25,594 bases of DNA from 38-11 sp927435965 (lineage in GTDB: Bacteria; Bacillota; Clostridia; Tissierellales; Dethiosulfatibacteraceae), in the NCBI GenBank assembly GCA_927435965.1, contig CAKMKB010000123.1:1-25594 (forward strand), read 5' to 3'. The stretch's first letter is position 1. Each line of letters begins with the position of its first letter. Shown piece by piece: positions 14,641 through 22,850 of the stretch. A program made the translations under genes and the position numbers. Below the pieces are notes generated by a model that worked only from the letters and a program-made list of their open reading frames with translations, was not told where the DNA came from and did not search any database.

Positions 14641-16152
14641 TTACACAAATATTAAAAATACAATGTTTAACAGATATAATGCCAATATAATCAGCTCTAT
14701 CTTTATGCCTTTTCTGATGAGATAATTGAAAATCACAAACAGTACTAACAGACCCGCTGAACCGCTAGTAATCTTATCAACCTGAAGCATCGTTAAAATC
14801 TTGAAGATAGTCTCACCTGTCACTAATCCTAAAATGATGACAAAAAGCTTATCAGATATTTTAAACAATTTGATTTCCTTTAACAGATTGACCCTTCTTA
14901 AAACGCCTTCTTCTCCATAATAAAATCCATCAAAATAACCCTTTAGCGATAAATATATCACTGATCCGGACATCATCAATGCCGAGATGATAAAAAAAGA
15001 TATCTCTTCCGAAACCACTCCATAAATCATACCCAGTATTAGAAGCGGTGCCAGTACAGTCTGGGTTGTTGAGTCACCCATATCTGAAACAGCTCCCATC
15101 AGACCCTTTTTTGTATCTGTTATATCAGCGTCTGTTATCCTTCTGTCAGATATCTTTCGATCCTCGAGTTGAATGATGTAGCCATGAATAGCCGTACCGA
15201 TGTTGGGTTCTGTATTGAAAAATTCAAAATGTCTTCGGATTGAGTTTTCTCTCTCTTCTTTTTTTCCAAGGTATAACTTTTTCAGAATGGGCACCATACT
15301 ATAACTAAAGGATGCTCCTTGAAGCAATTCATAATTATAGCAAGAGTGATTGAAATTCATCCATAAGGACCATGACCTAATAATGTGTTTTGTTGATAGA
15401 ATCGAAGATTTATATTTTTCATTTGTTATAGGTTTTCTTTTCTGAGCGGAAATGATTAGAATGACTACAAGTACGAGATATGTATCAAAATGAAAATATA
15501 CTGAAACCAAGTACGTGATAGAAAATAATATGATATTATATTTGTACTTAAACCACAGTATGGCAGATGATGCTGCTAGTATGACCATTAATATGCCAGT
15601 GGTATTCAATACAATCTCCAGTTTTGGAACCAATCCAAGGAATGTTGCACTTAAGGAAAATATTGCCAAAGCTGTTATAAAGGTTACCACTATACTGCCA
15701 ATCAACAATGCCAATTGAGGCAAAAATATGGTGTATCTTTTCAGAGCTTTTATAGGATTTTTGTTGATGCTGTTCTTTAATATATCTGTAAATCTAACAT
15801 TATATGTAAGCCTGTATCTCCAGATCACCAACCCTACCATGCTCACTGGATATGCGATAGCGATGGCCGCTCCCGGCATGATGTCCAGTTTTATAGCCAA
15901 CATGGCAGCTAGAATCCCGGCCATGCACGGATCTCCCTTTAGCGAGCTTCCTGTAGATGTGAAGTCTATGAATAATAGATTGGTTATAGCGCCAGTCATA
16001 AGTCCCAGCATTGGATTACCCAATGCCACACCAGTTAGTAGTCCCGAAAAAATAGGTCTGTATAGGGTAAAGTAACCAATTCCAAAGGTGAAAGAAGTCG
16101 AACTACCAATAAAATATATGATTCCAAGAATAAGATAATTAAAGAAATTCAT
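14641..16152 (-). CDS. Fused PTS mannose/sorbose-family IIC-IID membrane protein
   Basis: A 503-residue protein that joins two permease subunits normally made separately. Residues about 1-235 match mannose-type IIC (YRPIFSGLLTGVALGNPMLGL in two parts, then GDPCMAGILAAMLAI). After a linker, residues about 255-503 match IID: RSWSLWMNFNHSCYNYELLQ, SMVPILKKLY, RRHFEFFNTEPNIGTAIHG, and the GLMGAVSDMGDSTTQTVLAPLL block that corresponds to the IID 'GLMGPLAGIGDS' region. Together they would form the sugar channel of a mannose-type PTS. There is no IIA or IIB gene nearby, so phosphoryl transfer would need partners encoded elsewhere, or the protein has another role. The start at 16152 has AAAGGAG. The stop lies 13 nt before ptb. 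Confidence 0.85.
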   Translation of the reverse strand: MNFFNYLILGIIYFIGSSTSFTFGIGYFTLYRPIFSGLLTGVALGNPMLGLMTGAITNLLFIDFTSTGSSLKGDPCMAGILAAMLAIKLDIMPGAAIAIAYPVSMVGLVIWRYRLTYNVRFTDILKNSINKNPIKALKRYTIFLPQLALLIGSIVVTFITALAIFSLSATFLGLVPKLEIVLNTTGILMVILAASSAILWFKYKYNIILFSITYLVSVYFHFDTYLVLVVILIISAQKRKPITNEKYKSSILSTKHIIRSWSLWMNFNHSCYNYELLQGASFSYSMVPILKKLYLGKKEERENSIRRHFEFFNTEPNIGTAIHGYIIQLEDRKISDRRITDADITDTKKGLMGAVSDMGDSTTQTVLAPLLILGMIYGVVSEEISFFIISALMMSGSVIYLSLKGYFDGFYYGEEGVLRRVNLLKEIKLFKISDKLFVIILGLVTGETIFKILTMLQVDKITSGSAGLLVLFVIFNYLIRKGIKIELIILALYLLNIVFLIFV

Positions 16153-16321
16153 GAGATACTCCTTTATTTACATTTCTATAATATATCGCAATTTAATTAT
16201 AACACAACTTCATTTTTATTAATATTGAAACGTTGGGCTTCAGTATATTTTTTTGTCTAAGATATAGAATTTTTTTGTTTTTTTTGTTATAGTGTTATTC
16301 AGTATAATCAAGGAGTGTGTA

Positions 16322-16579
16322 ATGAATAAAAACTTTAAATTTGTACAGAATAAAAGCTGCGAGTACTTTCCCTGCCACAAAGGTCTTAAAGACGAGAACT
16401 TCAATTGTTTGTTCTGCTTTTGCCCTCTCTACATGCTAAAAGACCAGTGCGGTGGCAACTATATCAAAAACAACAATATCAAAGACTGCAGTCATTGCAC
16501 AATACCACATGGCACAGGTGGTTATGACTATATAATCTCCAAAATGGATATTGTCATAGAAAAAGGTAGTGATTTTTAA
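16322..16579 (+). CDS. Cysteine-rich small domain protein (PF04071-like)
   Basis: An 85-residue protein with ten cysteines, including CEYFPCHKG, NCLFCFCPLY, QCGG and DCSHCTIPH. This pattern fits the cysteine-rich small domain family of anaerobes and archaea, presumed to bind a metal or iron-sulfur cluster. The start at 16322 is chosen because AAGGAG lies 7 nt before it; the upstream ATG at 16292 lacks a site and precedes the likely -10 box (TATAAT at 16303-16308). It converges with the radical SAM gene, 10 nt away. Its function is unknown. Confidence 0.82.
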   Translation: MNKNFKFVQNKSCEYFPCHKGLKDENFNCLFCFCPLYMLKDQCGGNYIKNNNIKDCSHCTIPHGTGGYDYIISKMDIVIEKGSDF

Positions 16580-16589
16580 TCTCTGCCTT

Positions 16590-17447
16590 TTATCTTATTC
16601 CAGGTACATTGCCTATATAAACATTATCTAAATGTTTTTCAGCCAGTCGCTTAGCTTTTATCAGTGTTTCTATTTTCGTTGCCGGATTGGTCATTTTATA
16701 GGATGGGTAATATCTCGACAGATGCAGGATAATACCGGTATCAATAGAAGCAATCCATTTGAACAGCTCTTCAAGCTCCACCAAATCGTCATTTTCATTT
16801 TCTACAACAAGTGTCGTGATCTCCAGATGGGCTCGTTTATTTATCGTTTTTATCGTACTGAGAACGGGTTCTAGTTGTCCCCCACAGATTTTCCTGTAGA
16901 ACGATTCAGAAAAAGACTTGAGATCTATGTTGAAAGCATCCATGTATCCTAACAATTCTTCTAATGGTTCCTTATTGATAAATCCATTCGTAACACATAC
17001 CGTCTTGATTTGAGATTCCCTTGCCAATCTGGCTGTATCCAGCATAAACTCATACCATACTGTGGGTTCGTTGTAGGTGAAGGCAATTGAAGTTAGATGC
17101 TCATCCTTAACTTTTTGTACTGCCTCTTCGGGTGACATGATGACTGATGGCGGATTTGGCTCCAAGGAAATTCGGTGATTCTGACAAAAGCTGCAACTCA
17201 AATTGCATCCTCTGCTGCCAAAAGACAATATCGTTGTGCCCGGCATGAAATGATAGAGTGGTTTTTTTTCAATCGGATCAAGTCCTATAGAGGTTATGAC
17301 GCCGTAATTCAAAGAGTATAATTGCCCATCAACATTCTTCCTTTCCCGACATTTACCTGTCTTACTATTTGCAATAAGACACAGATGAGGACATAAAAGG
17401 CACCTGATGCTATCTTCTTCTCTCTGCCAATAAAGTGCTGATTTCAT
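16590..17447 (-). CDS. amrS: AmmeMemoRadiSam system radical SAM enzyme
   Basis: A 285-residue radical S-adenosylmethionine protein related to pyruvate formate-lyase activating enzymes. The [4Fe-4S] motif is C81-x3-C85-x2-C88 (GCNLSCSFCQNH), with YNEPT (near 125) downstream. An additional N-terminal set, Cys16, Cys19, Cys23 and Cys33 (RCLLCPHLC and GKC), may bind a second metal. The start at 17447 is preferred to the longer frame at 17534 because AGGAGGGG lies just upstream and the longer form would overlap the preceding gene. It is adjacent to the MEMO-AMMECR1 gene, the diagnostic arrangement of the AmmeMemoRadiSam set, whose reaction is not established. A protein or small-molecule modification is expected from the enzyme class. 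Confidence 0.93.
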   Translation of the reverse strand: MKSALYWQREEDSIRCLLCPHLCLIANSKTGKCRERKNVDGQLYSLNYGVITSIGLDPIEKKPLYHFMPGTTILSFGSRGCNLSCSFCQNHRISLEPNPPSVIMSPEEAVQKVKDEHLTSIAFTYNEPTVWYEFMLDTARLARESQIKTVCVTNGFINKEPLEELLGYMDAFNIDLKSFSESFYRKICGGQLEPVLSTIKTINKRAHLEITTLVVENENDDLVELEELFKWIASIDTGIILHLSRYYPSYKMTNPATKIETLIKAKRLAEKHLDNVYIGNVPGIR

Positions 17448-17457
17448 CTTTCCCCTC

Positions 17458-18867
17458 CTAATGATGTCGGATGACCCTGAATCTTTCCATCTCATATTCT
17501 TCCCATGGATTGATTCCTGCTTTTCGTAAAGCAATTCTTAGCTGTTCATCCACAGTATCCACCCCTTCGAGGTTAGGCAGCAACAAACCTTTTTTATGTC
17601 CCTTGCTCACAATAACGCCATATTCTTGGGGATCCAGCATGTCTTTTGTTTTGATCTTTTCAGGTTTCATCAAAATGTCCACAGAATAGACCAACTGATC
17701 AAGCTCATCTTCATCTATCGGTTTAAACCTTGGGTCATATATCCCTGCGCTTATTGCATTGGTGATGATCTCTTCTGCAATATTTTTTTTTGTTGGCTCT
17801 ATGGTACCAATGCATCCTCTTAACTCGCCATTTTTCTTTAGAGATACAAATACACCAGCTTTTTCTGTCAGCATTACCTTATCCTGAACATTCTCGTCTG
17901 GCGTGATTCTTTTTTTATCAGACACATAGGTCTCAAGTGTCTTTCTGGCCAACCAAACATATTCGTCTTCCTTTTCTCTGACTTCAGCTTTAATGGCATT
18001 GTTTTTTCTTTCTATTTCTTGCAGTAGTCTTTTATCACTCTGACTGCCTGTTACAGTGAGTTCAGCGCAGCCATACCCCACACCAAACGGTCCCTCGTAA
18101 GAGAAAACCCTGTTTTTTGTGACTAACCCGTCAAGAGCTCCAATCATAATCTGAACTGACCTTAAGCCGCACTCTCCTGCTTTTTCTGTTAGTTTACCGT
18201 CCATGGTCATAATATCTGTTCGGTTGTCTTCTTCCAAATATTTCATCATCAGCCCATCAAATATAGGTCCGGTATCTGAAAACCCTGATGGCGCATTTCT
18301 GGTCAATCTATGGGACAAATCTCCACTGGCAATTACAACAGTCTTGCGATTCAGTTTATGAGATGTGTGTTGAATCACCTGGCCAAATCCATACAGATCC
18401 ATATTTGACAAAAGTCCATAAGTAATGTGCACCAGATCAAATCTCTTATAGTATTTTGTCACAAAATACAAAGGAACCAATACGCCGTGGTCCAACCTCG
18501 AATCTAGCATATATTCTTTTTTTAGATTATAGTCAACCAAAACCGCCGGTATGTTATTATCTGTCGCCTCTTCGACTAAAGCATCGGCAAATTCCCTGTC
18601 ATTGATAAAATCCTGACTGATATTGCCATGTCCAAAGGAGCCGAAATCACCAATCAGCAGCTTGTCATAATTGATTGAGATAGCATCCCTGAATAGATTG
18701 CCATGGGGCGTTATAACGACTATTGTATCTGGACTGTATTCTGAAATCAACGTGCCTATCTTATCCATGGAGTCAATGGTATCTTGTATTTTCTTTTCTT
18801 CTCCCTTTCCGATGTCCGGAATGATCAGTGGCGGATGGGGCATCAGAAAACAACTGATTATACTCAT
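17458..18867 (-). CDS. AmmeMemoRadiSam protein: MEMO/LigB-like domain fused to AMMECR1 domain
   Basis: A 469-residue two-domain protein. Residues 1-270 resemble MEMO1 and the LigB class III extradiol dioxygenases: PHPPLI (His11), TPHG (His55), HGVLVPLYF (127-135) and SGDLSH (181-186) mark the likely metal site. Residues about 300-469 are an AMMECR1 domain with LRGCIGTIEP (349-358) and DPRFKPIDEDEL (378-389). The parts are separate genes in many organisms (systems A and B), and fused here, which supports physical cooperation. The start has AGGAGGTG spacing. The amrS start codon follows 10 nt after its stop, so the two are coupled. Biochemical role unknown. Confidence 0.93.
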   Translation of the reverse strand: MSIISCFLMPHPPLIIPDIGKGEEKKIQDTIDSMDKIGTLISEYSPDTIVVITPHGNLFRDAISINYDKLLIGDFGSFGHGNISQDFINDREFADALVEEATDNNIPAVLVDYNLKKEYMLDSRLDHGVLVPLYFVTKYYKRFDLVHITYGLLSNMDLYGFGQVIQHTSHKLNRKTVVIASGDLSHRLTRNAPSGFSDTGPIFDGLMMKYLEEDNRTDIMTMDGKLTEKAGECGLRSVQIMIGALDGLVTKNRVFSYEGPFGVGYGCAELTVTGSQSDKRLLQEIERKNNAIKAEVREKEDEYVWLARKTLETYVSDKKRITPDENVQDKVMLTEKAGVFVSLKKNGELRGCIGTIEPTKKNIAEEIITNAISAGIYDPRFKPIDEDELDQLVYSVDILMKPEKIKTKDMLDPQEYGVIVSKGHKKGLLLPNLEGVDTVDEQLRIALRKAGINPWEEYEMERFRVIRHH

Positions 18868-18913
18868 TTTGCACCTCCTGCATTTAATAAGCTAATTATA
18901 TCATTTTACTTGT

Positions 18914-18942
18914 ATAAAAAAAAGACAGCGAATTGCTGTCTA
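18914..18942 (-). terminator. Rho-independent terminator after acn-icd
   Basis: A perfect 7-bp stem, AGACAGC (18923-18929) with GCTGTCT (18935-18941), has a 5-nt loop. On the minus strand it runs into eight T residues, just past the icd stop codon. The plus strand also has a T run (18944-18949). Confidence 0.85.
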
Positions 18943-18950
18943 GCTTTTTC

Positions 18951-20153
18951 CTATATCTTCAGGTTTTTATCTATCTCAGAAACTAACTCTTCTGCTGTAA
19001 CCCATGTTTTATTCGCAGATGTGGACATGTCGAATAAATCTCTTGTCATAACCCCGCTTTCAATTGTTTGAACTACAGCTTTTTCAAGTGCATCGGCAAA
19101 TGCCATCAATTCAGCATTATCATCCAGCTCACCACGCTTTCTGAGAGCTCCTGTCCACGCGTATATGATTGCAATGGGATTTGTTGATGTTTTTTCGCCT
19201 TTAAGATATCTATAGTAGTGATTTTTAACCGTACCATGCGCCGCTTCATATTCGTAAGCACCATCCGGTGAAATCAATACAGATGTCATCAGTGCCAGGC
19301 TTCCAAATCCAGCTGCAACCATATCGCTCATAACATCACCGTCATAGTTTTTACATGCCCATATGATTCCGCCGCTTGATTTCATTATTTTAGCCACGGC
19401 ATCATCTATTAAAGTATAGGTATAGTCTATTCCAGATTCCTTGAATAGATGCTCAAATTCATGCAGGTACATCTCCTCAAATATTTCTTTAAATCTGTTG
19501 TCATAGATTTTTGATATGGTATCCTTAGTAGCAAACATTAAATCCGTTTTTTCACTTAACGCATATCTAAAACAGCTATGAGCAAAATCTTTAATGGATG
19601 AATCAAGATTATACTCGGCCAGCAAAACGCCTCTCTCTTCAAACTCAAAAATAGTTTTTCTTTCTTCTTTGCCACTACTGTCGGTTAGAACAAGTTCAGC
19701 CTTTGTGTTTGGTTCGATGATGGCTCCGGTAGATGAATAAACATCTCCATAAGCGTGCCTGGCTACAGTTATGGGGTTTTTCCAGCCGGGAACATAGGGA
19801 ACAATAGTGCTGATTGTGATAGGTTTTCTGAAAACTGTACCGTCTAAAATACCTCTAATTATACCATTAGGGCTAATTCCTACAACTTTTAGATCATATT
19901 CATTTTTTCTGTCCTCATTAGCCGTTATTGTTGAGCACTTAACGCCCACCCGATATTTTTTTATTGCTTTAGCGGCGTCTATCGTTACCTGTTCCTTTGT
20001 ATTGTCCCTGTTCTTAATATGCAGGTCATAATACTCTGTTTTTAAATCAACATAAGGTTCGATCAATATTTCTTTTACCCATTTCCAAATTATACGTGTC
20101 ATTTCATCGCCGTCTAATTCTACTATAGGTTTAGTCATTTTAATTTTTCCCAT
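18951..20153 (-). CDS. icd: Isocitrate dehydrogenase (NADP+), eukaryote-like dimeric class
   Basis: Converts isocitrate to 2-oxoglutarate and CO2 with reduction of NADP+. The 400-residue protein belongs to the class also found in eukaryotic cytosol and mitochondria (subfamily II), not the Escherichia coli class: PIVELDGDEMTRIIW at the start, ANEDRKNEYDLK, SPNGIIRGILDGTVFRKPI and AAHGTVKNHYYRYLKGE. The isocitrate-phosphate contact YSSTGAI is present. The start at 20153 has GGAGG 6 nt upstream; a longer in-frame ATG at 20198 is not needed. It follows acn in the same direction, separated by 52 nt. With aconitase it makes 2-oxoglutarate for glutamate synthesis. A citrate synthase gene is not in the window. 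Confidence 0.95.
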   Translation of the reverse strand: MGKIKMTKPIVELDGDEMTRIIWKWVKEILIEPYVDLKTEYYDLHIKNRDNTKEQVTIDAAKAIKKYRVGVKCSTITANEDRKNEYDLKVVGISPNGIIRGILDGTVFRKPITISTIVPYVPGWKNPITVARHAYGDVYSSTGAIIEPNTKAELVLTDSSGKEERKTIFEFEERGVLLAEYNLDSSIKDFAHSCFRYALSEKTDLMFATKDTISKIYDNRFKEIFEEMYLHEFEHLFKESGIDYTYTLIDDAVAKIMKSSGGIIWACKNYDGDVMSDMVAAGFGSLALMTSVLISPDGAYEYEAAHGTVKNHYYRYLKGEKTSTNPIAIIYAWTGALRKRGELDDNAELMAFADALEKAVVQTIESGVMTRDLFDMSTSANKTWVTAEELVSEIDKNLKI

Positions 20154-20205
20154 TTTTTTCCTCCAGTCCCAATATAGCTTATATTTCAATGTGTTCACAA
20201 AACAG

Positions 20206-22503
20206 CTATTGGCCTTTTTTATTGTAATTGATCATTGATCCGCTGATTAGAGTCTCTCTTTCTTTATCCGTCAACTGCCCTAAAGACAACTCAATCTCAA
20301 CAGGTATATCTTTAATGACATAAGCTTTTATTGAATCATTCTTACTTTTAATTGAGCCTATGATGTTTGGTATGAAAATATAATCTTCTTTGGAAATCAG
20401 GTCCTCGCTTTCAATCAAAAATGGTATGATACCCCAATTGATCAGATTGGATCGGTATCTCTTTGTCGCATATACCTTGGCTATATTTGCCCAAGCACCT
20501 AAAACCCTTTGACATGAAGCCGCTTGTTCCCTGGCTGAACCATCTCCAGGTTTATTGGCATATATGGTGCTGCCTATACCGACCTCTTCAGGATTCAGGT
20601 TCTCAAACCCCTTGATGGTTCTGATCACTTCATATATATCTTTTAATTCGTCGTATTTTTCACTAGGATCTTCTCCTCGCTCTCTGGATAACTCATATTC
20701 ATACACTTTTTTCGAATTCTTGACATAATCCGGGTCTTTCCTAGCTAATGTGAATTCGGCTAATCTTATAGGATTGGATCTATATGAGGATGTTTCACCA
20801 GAGGGAATCAATTCATCAGTTGTCGTAACTGGATCGGTTATATGTGTGACAACTTTCAATATAACACTTTCTGTCATCTCCGGAAAACTAGGCCAGGGTT
20901 TAATGTTAGGTCCAAGTATAAGCTCTACGGACTCATCCGCCTTTTGCCATCCATTATAAACTCTTTTCTCGTATATTGATTTATCAAAATAGTAATTTTT
21001 AGGCTTGTATTCCACGTCTATCTCGTCGGAGGCGGTCAGGATCCCACCATTGATCGCAGTAGCAGCTATTGATCTGGCATCCATTAATGCTACCATTGAG
21101 ATCTGATTGTCAGTCGGTTGTGATCCATCTCTGTTTGGGAAGTTTCGTGTTGCATGTCTGATTGAAAGCTCGTTGTTGCCAGGGGTGTCTCCTGCACCAA
21201 AGCATGGTCCGCAGAATGCAGGTTTAATCAATGCTCCAGCTCCCATTAAATCTGCAGCTACCCCATTCCTTATCAGTTCCATCATTATTGGTTGACTGCC
21301 AGGATAAATACTCATTGTGAACGAATCATTTCCAGTTGATTTGCCTCTCATAATATCGGCAGCGGCAACTATATTGTCAAATGTACCTCCAGAGCATCCT
21401 ACAATAATGCCTTGCTCCACATGTATTTTACCGGATTTGATTTTACTCATCAGATCCACTTTAATATCATTTGATTCAAATGTTTTTTTGCTATCCGCTT
21501 CAATCTGTGCAAAAATATCTTTTGCATTATTTTTTAGATCCTCAATAGTAAATACATTGCTCGGATGAAAAGGTAGTGCTATTGACGGTTTAACCTTCGA
21601 CAAATCAAGTTCTACAATCGCATCATATACAGCAGCAGGTTCAGGATATAATTTCTTGTAATCATCTGGTCTACCATGAATCTCATAGTATTTTTTGACC
21701 TCGTCGTCTGTTTCCCAAATAGAGCTCCAGCAAGTTGTTTCAGTTGTCATAACGTCGATTCCATTTCTAAACTCAATCGGCAATGACAAAACACCCTCAC
21801 CAATAAATTCCATCACTTTATTTTTAACCAGCCCATTATCATAAACTGCTTTGATCAGAGTCAGGGCTACATCTTGAGGACCTACACCGGAATTAGGTTT
21901 TCCTGTCAAATATATGGCAACTACGCCAGGAGGTTTCAGATCATAGGTTTGCTGCAAAAGTTGTTTGGCTAGCTCTCCTCCTCCTTCACCTACTGCCATT
22001 GTTCCTAAAGAGCCGTATCTGGTATGGCTGTCTGAACCCAATATCATACTTCCACATTTCGCTGTCATTTCTCTATTATATGAATGAATCACGGCAAGAT
22101 TGGGAGGCACGTAAATCCCTCCAAATTTTTTGGCTGCGGATAAAGCAAATTTATGGTCATCCTCGTTTATAGTTCCGCCAACCGCACAAAGACTGTTATG
22201 ACAATTCGTCATAACATATGGTAGTGGAAATTTAGTCATACCACTGGTGCTGGCTGTCTGAATTATTCCTACGCATGTTATGTCATGAGCTGTAATAGAG
22301 TCGAATTTCAGTCTTAGATTCTCTTTATCATCAGAGTAATTATGATCATTGATTATTCTGTAAGAAACTGTTCCTTTTTTTGCATCTTTCCAACTGAACG
22401 ATTCTCCCAATCTTCCTTTTTCGTCATCAGATATACTATCTCTGTCATATATGATTTTTCTTCCATCAAGAACCAGTACTTCCTGATTAAATATCTTTAT
22501 CAA
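20206..22503 (-). CDS. acn: Aconitate hydratase family protein (aconitase)
   Basis: Interconverts citrate and isocitrate using a [4Fe-4S] cluster. The 765-residue protein carries the cluster cysteines Cys370 (VGCSGGTFDN), Cys431 and Cys434 (FCGPCFGAG), plus LGSDSHTRYGSLGTMAVGEG (155-174) and NNELSIRHATRNFPNRDG (443-460). The length and divergent sequence fit the 'hydratase' type aconitase of clostridia and YbhJ-like proteins, so citrate as the substrate is supported mostly by its partnership with icd. It starts with TTG at 22503, supported by an ideal GGAGG 7 nt upstream. Its leader of about 250 nt is unusually long and structured, and its promoter overlaps a copy of the MarR operator. Confidence 0.9.
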   Translation of the reverse strand: MIKIFNQEVLVLDGRKIIYDRDSISDDEKGRLGESFSWKDAKKGTVSYRIINDHNYSDDKENLRLKFDSITAHDITCVGIIQTASTSGMTKFPLPYVMTNCHNSLCAVGGTINEDDHKFALSAAKKFGGIYVPPNLAVIHSYNREMTAKCGSMILGSDSHTRYGSLGTMAVGEGGGELAKQLLQQTYDLKPPGVVAIYLTGKPNSGVGPQDVALTLIKAVYDNGLVKNKVMEFIGEGVLSLPIEFRNGIDVMTTETTCWSSIWETDDEVKKYYEIHGRPDDYKKLYPEPAAVYDAIVELDLSKVKPSIALPFHPSNVFTIEDLKNNAKDIFAQIEADSKKTFESNDIKVDLMSKIKSGKIHVEQGIIVGCSGGTFDNIVAAADIMRGKSTGNDSFTMSIYPGSQPIMMELIRNGVAADLMGAGALIKPAFCGPCFGAGDTPGNNELSIRHATRNFPNRDGSQPTDNQISMVALMDARSIAATAINGGILTASDEIDVEYKPKNYYFDKSIYEKRVYNGWQKADESVELILGPNIKPWPSFPEMTESVILKVVTHITDPVTTTDELIPSGETSSYRSNPIRLAEFTLARKDPDYVKNSKKVYEYELSRERGEDPSEKYDELKDIYEVIRTIKGFENLNPEEVGIGSTIYANKPGDGSAREQAASCQRVLGAWANIAKVYATKRYRSNLINWGIIPFLIESEDLISKEDYIFIPNIIGSIKSKNDSIKAYVIKDIPVEIELSLGQLTDKERETLISGSMINYNKKGQ

Positions 22504-22529
22504 AATCTTACCTCCAATTTTTTTATTAT

Positions 22530-22650
22530 CAACAGGGCTTCTTGGGTTCAGATGGCGTTTGAAACGCCACCTGAACCTTAGAAACCGTTATCCAGGGACT
22601 CTACAGTGCTTATCTCCCACTTATAGAAGTGGGAGTCTTAGCACTGTTAG
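22530..22650 (+). mobile_element. Relic of an IS200/IS605-type element: tnpB tail and omega-RNA-like right end
   Basis: Two adjacent hairpins are seen: one at 22545-22577 (GGTTCAG...CTGAACC enclosing TGGCG...CGCCA), and one at 22604-22646 (CAGTGCT...AGCACTG enclosing CTCCCACTT...AAGTGGGAG). This resembles the 3' end of IS605-group elements, where the end of tnpB overlaps its guide-RNA scaffold and the right-end hairpin. A plus-strand frame ending at 22581 gives NRASWVQMAFETPPEP, similar in style to TnpB C-termini. The rest of tnpB and the left end are missing, since acn begins directly beside it. No database check was possible. The alternative is a structured leader of the acn mRNA read on the other strand. 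Confidence 0.5.
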
Positions 22651-22743
22651 TCATCGGATAAATTGAATCTTATTGAGTATTGCATGATAATAATATAGAA
22701 AATCCTATTATTAGATTTGCAAATAGCGATAGAAAATTATATT

Positions 22744-22761
22744 TAGTTGAATATTCAACTA
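22744..22761. promoter_or_regulatory. Second copy of the MarR-type operator, at the acn promoter
   Basis: TAGTTGA (22744-22750) and TCAACTA (22755-22761) form a perfect palindrome with the gap ATAT. The half-sites and the 4-bp gap length are identical to those of the operator at 6745-6770. The site touches the -10 box and covers the expected start point of acn transcription. Confidence 0.75.
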
Positions 22762-22789
22762 TAATACCAAACTTTTTATTAATTTGCAA
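22761..22789 (-). promoter_or_regulatory. Promoter of acn-icd
   Basis: On the minus strand, TTGCAA (22789-22784) and TATTAT (22766-22761) are spaced by 17 bp. The start would fall near 22754, in the middle of the operator, leaving a leader of about 250 nt before the acn TTG codon. Confidence 0.65.
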
Positions 22790-22810
22790 GAGAGATTATT
22801 ATATTTGTTT

Positions 22811-22850
22811 AAAAAATAAGACCTATGAAAACAAAATTTTCATGGGTCTT
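22811..22850 (-). terminator. Rho-independent terminator after queT
   Basis: A 14-bp stem with one G-T pair, AAGACCTATGAAAA (22818-22831) with TTTTCATGGGTCTT (22837-22850), has a 5-nt loop. On the minus strand it is followed by ATTTTTT, ending the queT transcript about 50 nt past its stop codon. Confidence 0.85.

Noticed and set aside
17448..17534. Longer amrS start at 17534 overlapping the MEMO-AMMECR1 gene
   Set aside because: The ATG at 17447 has a strong AGGAGGGG site and a family-like start; the extension has neither.
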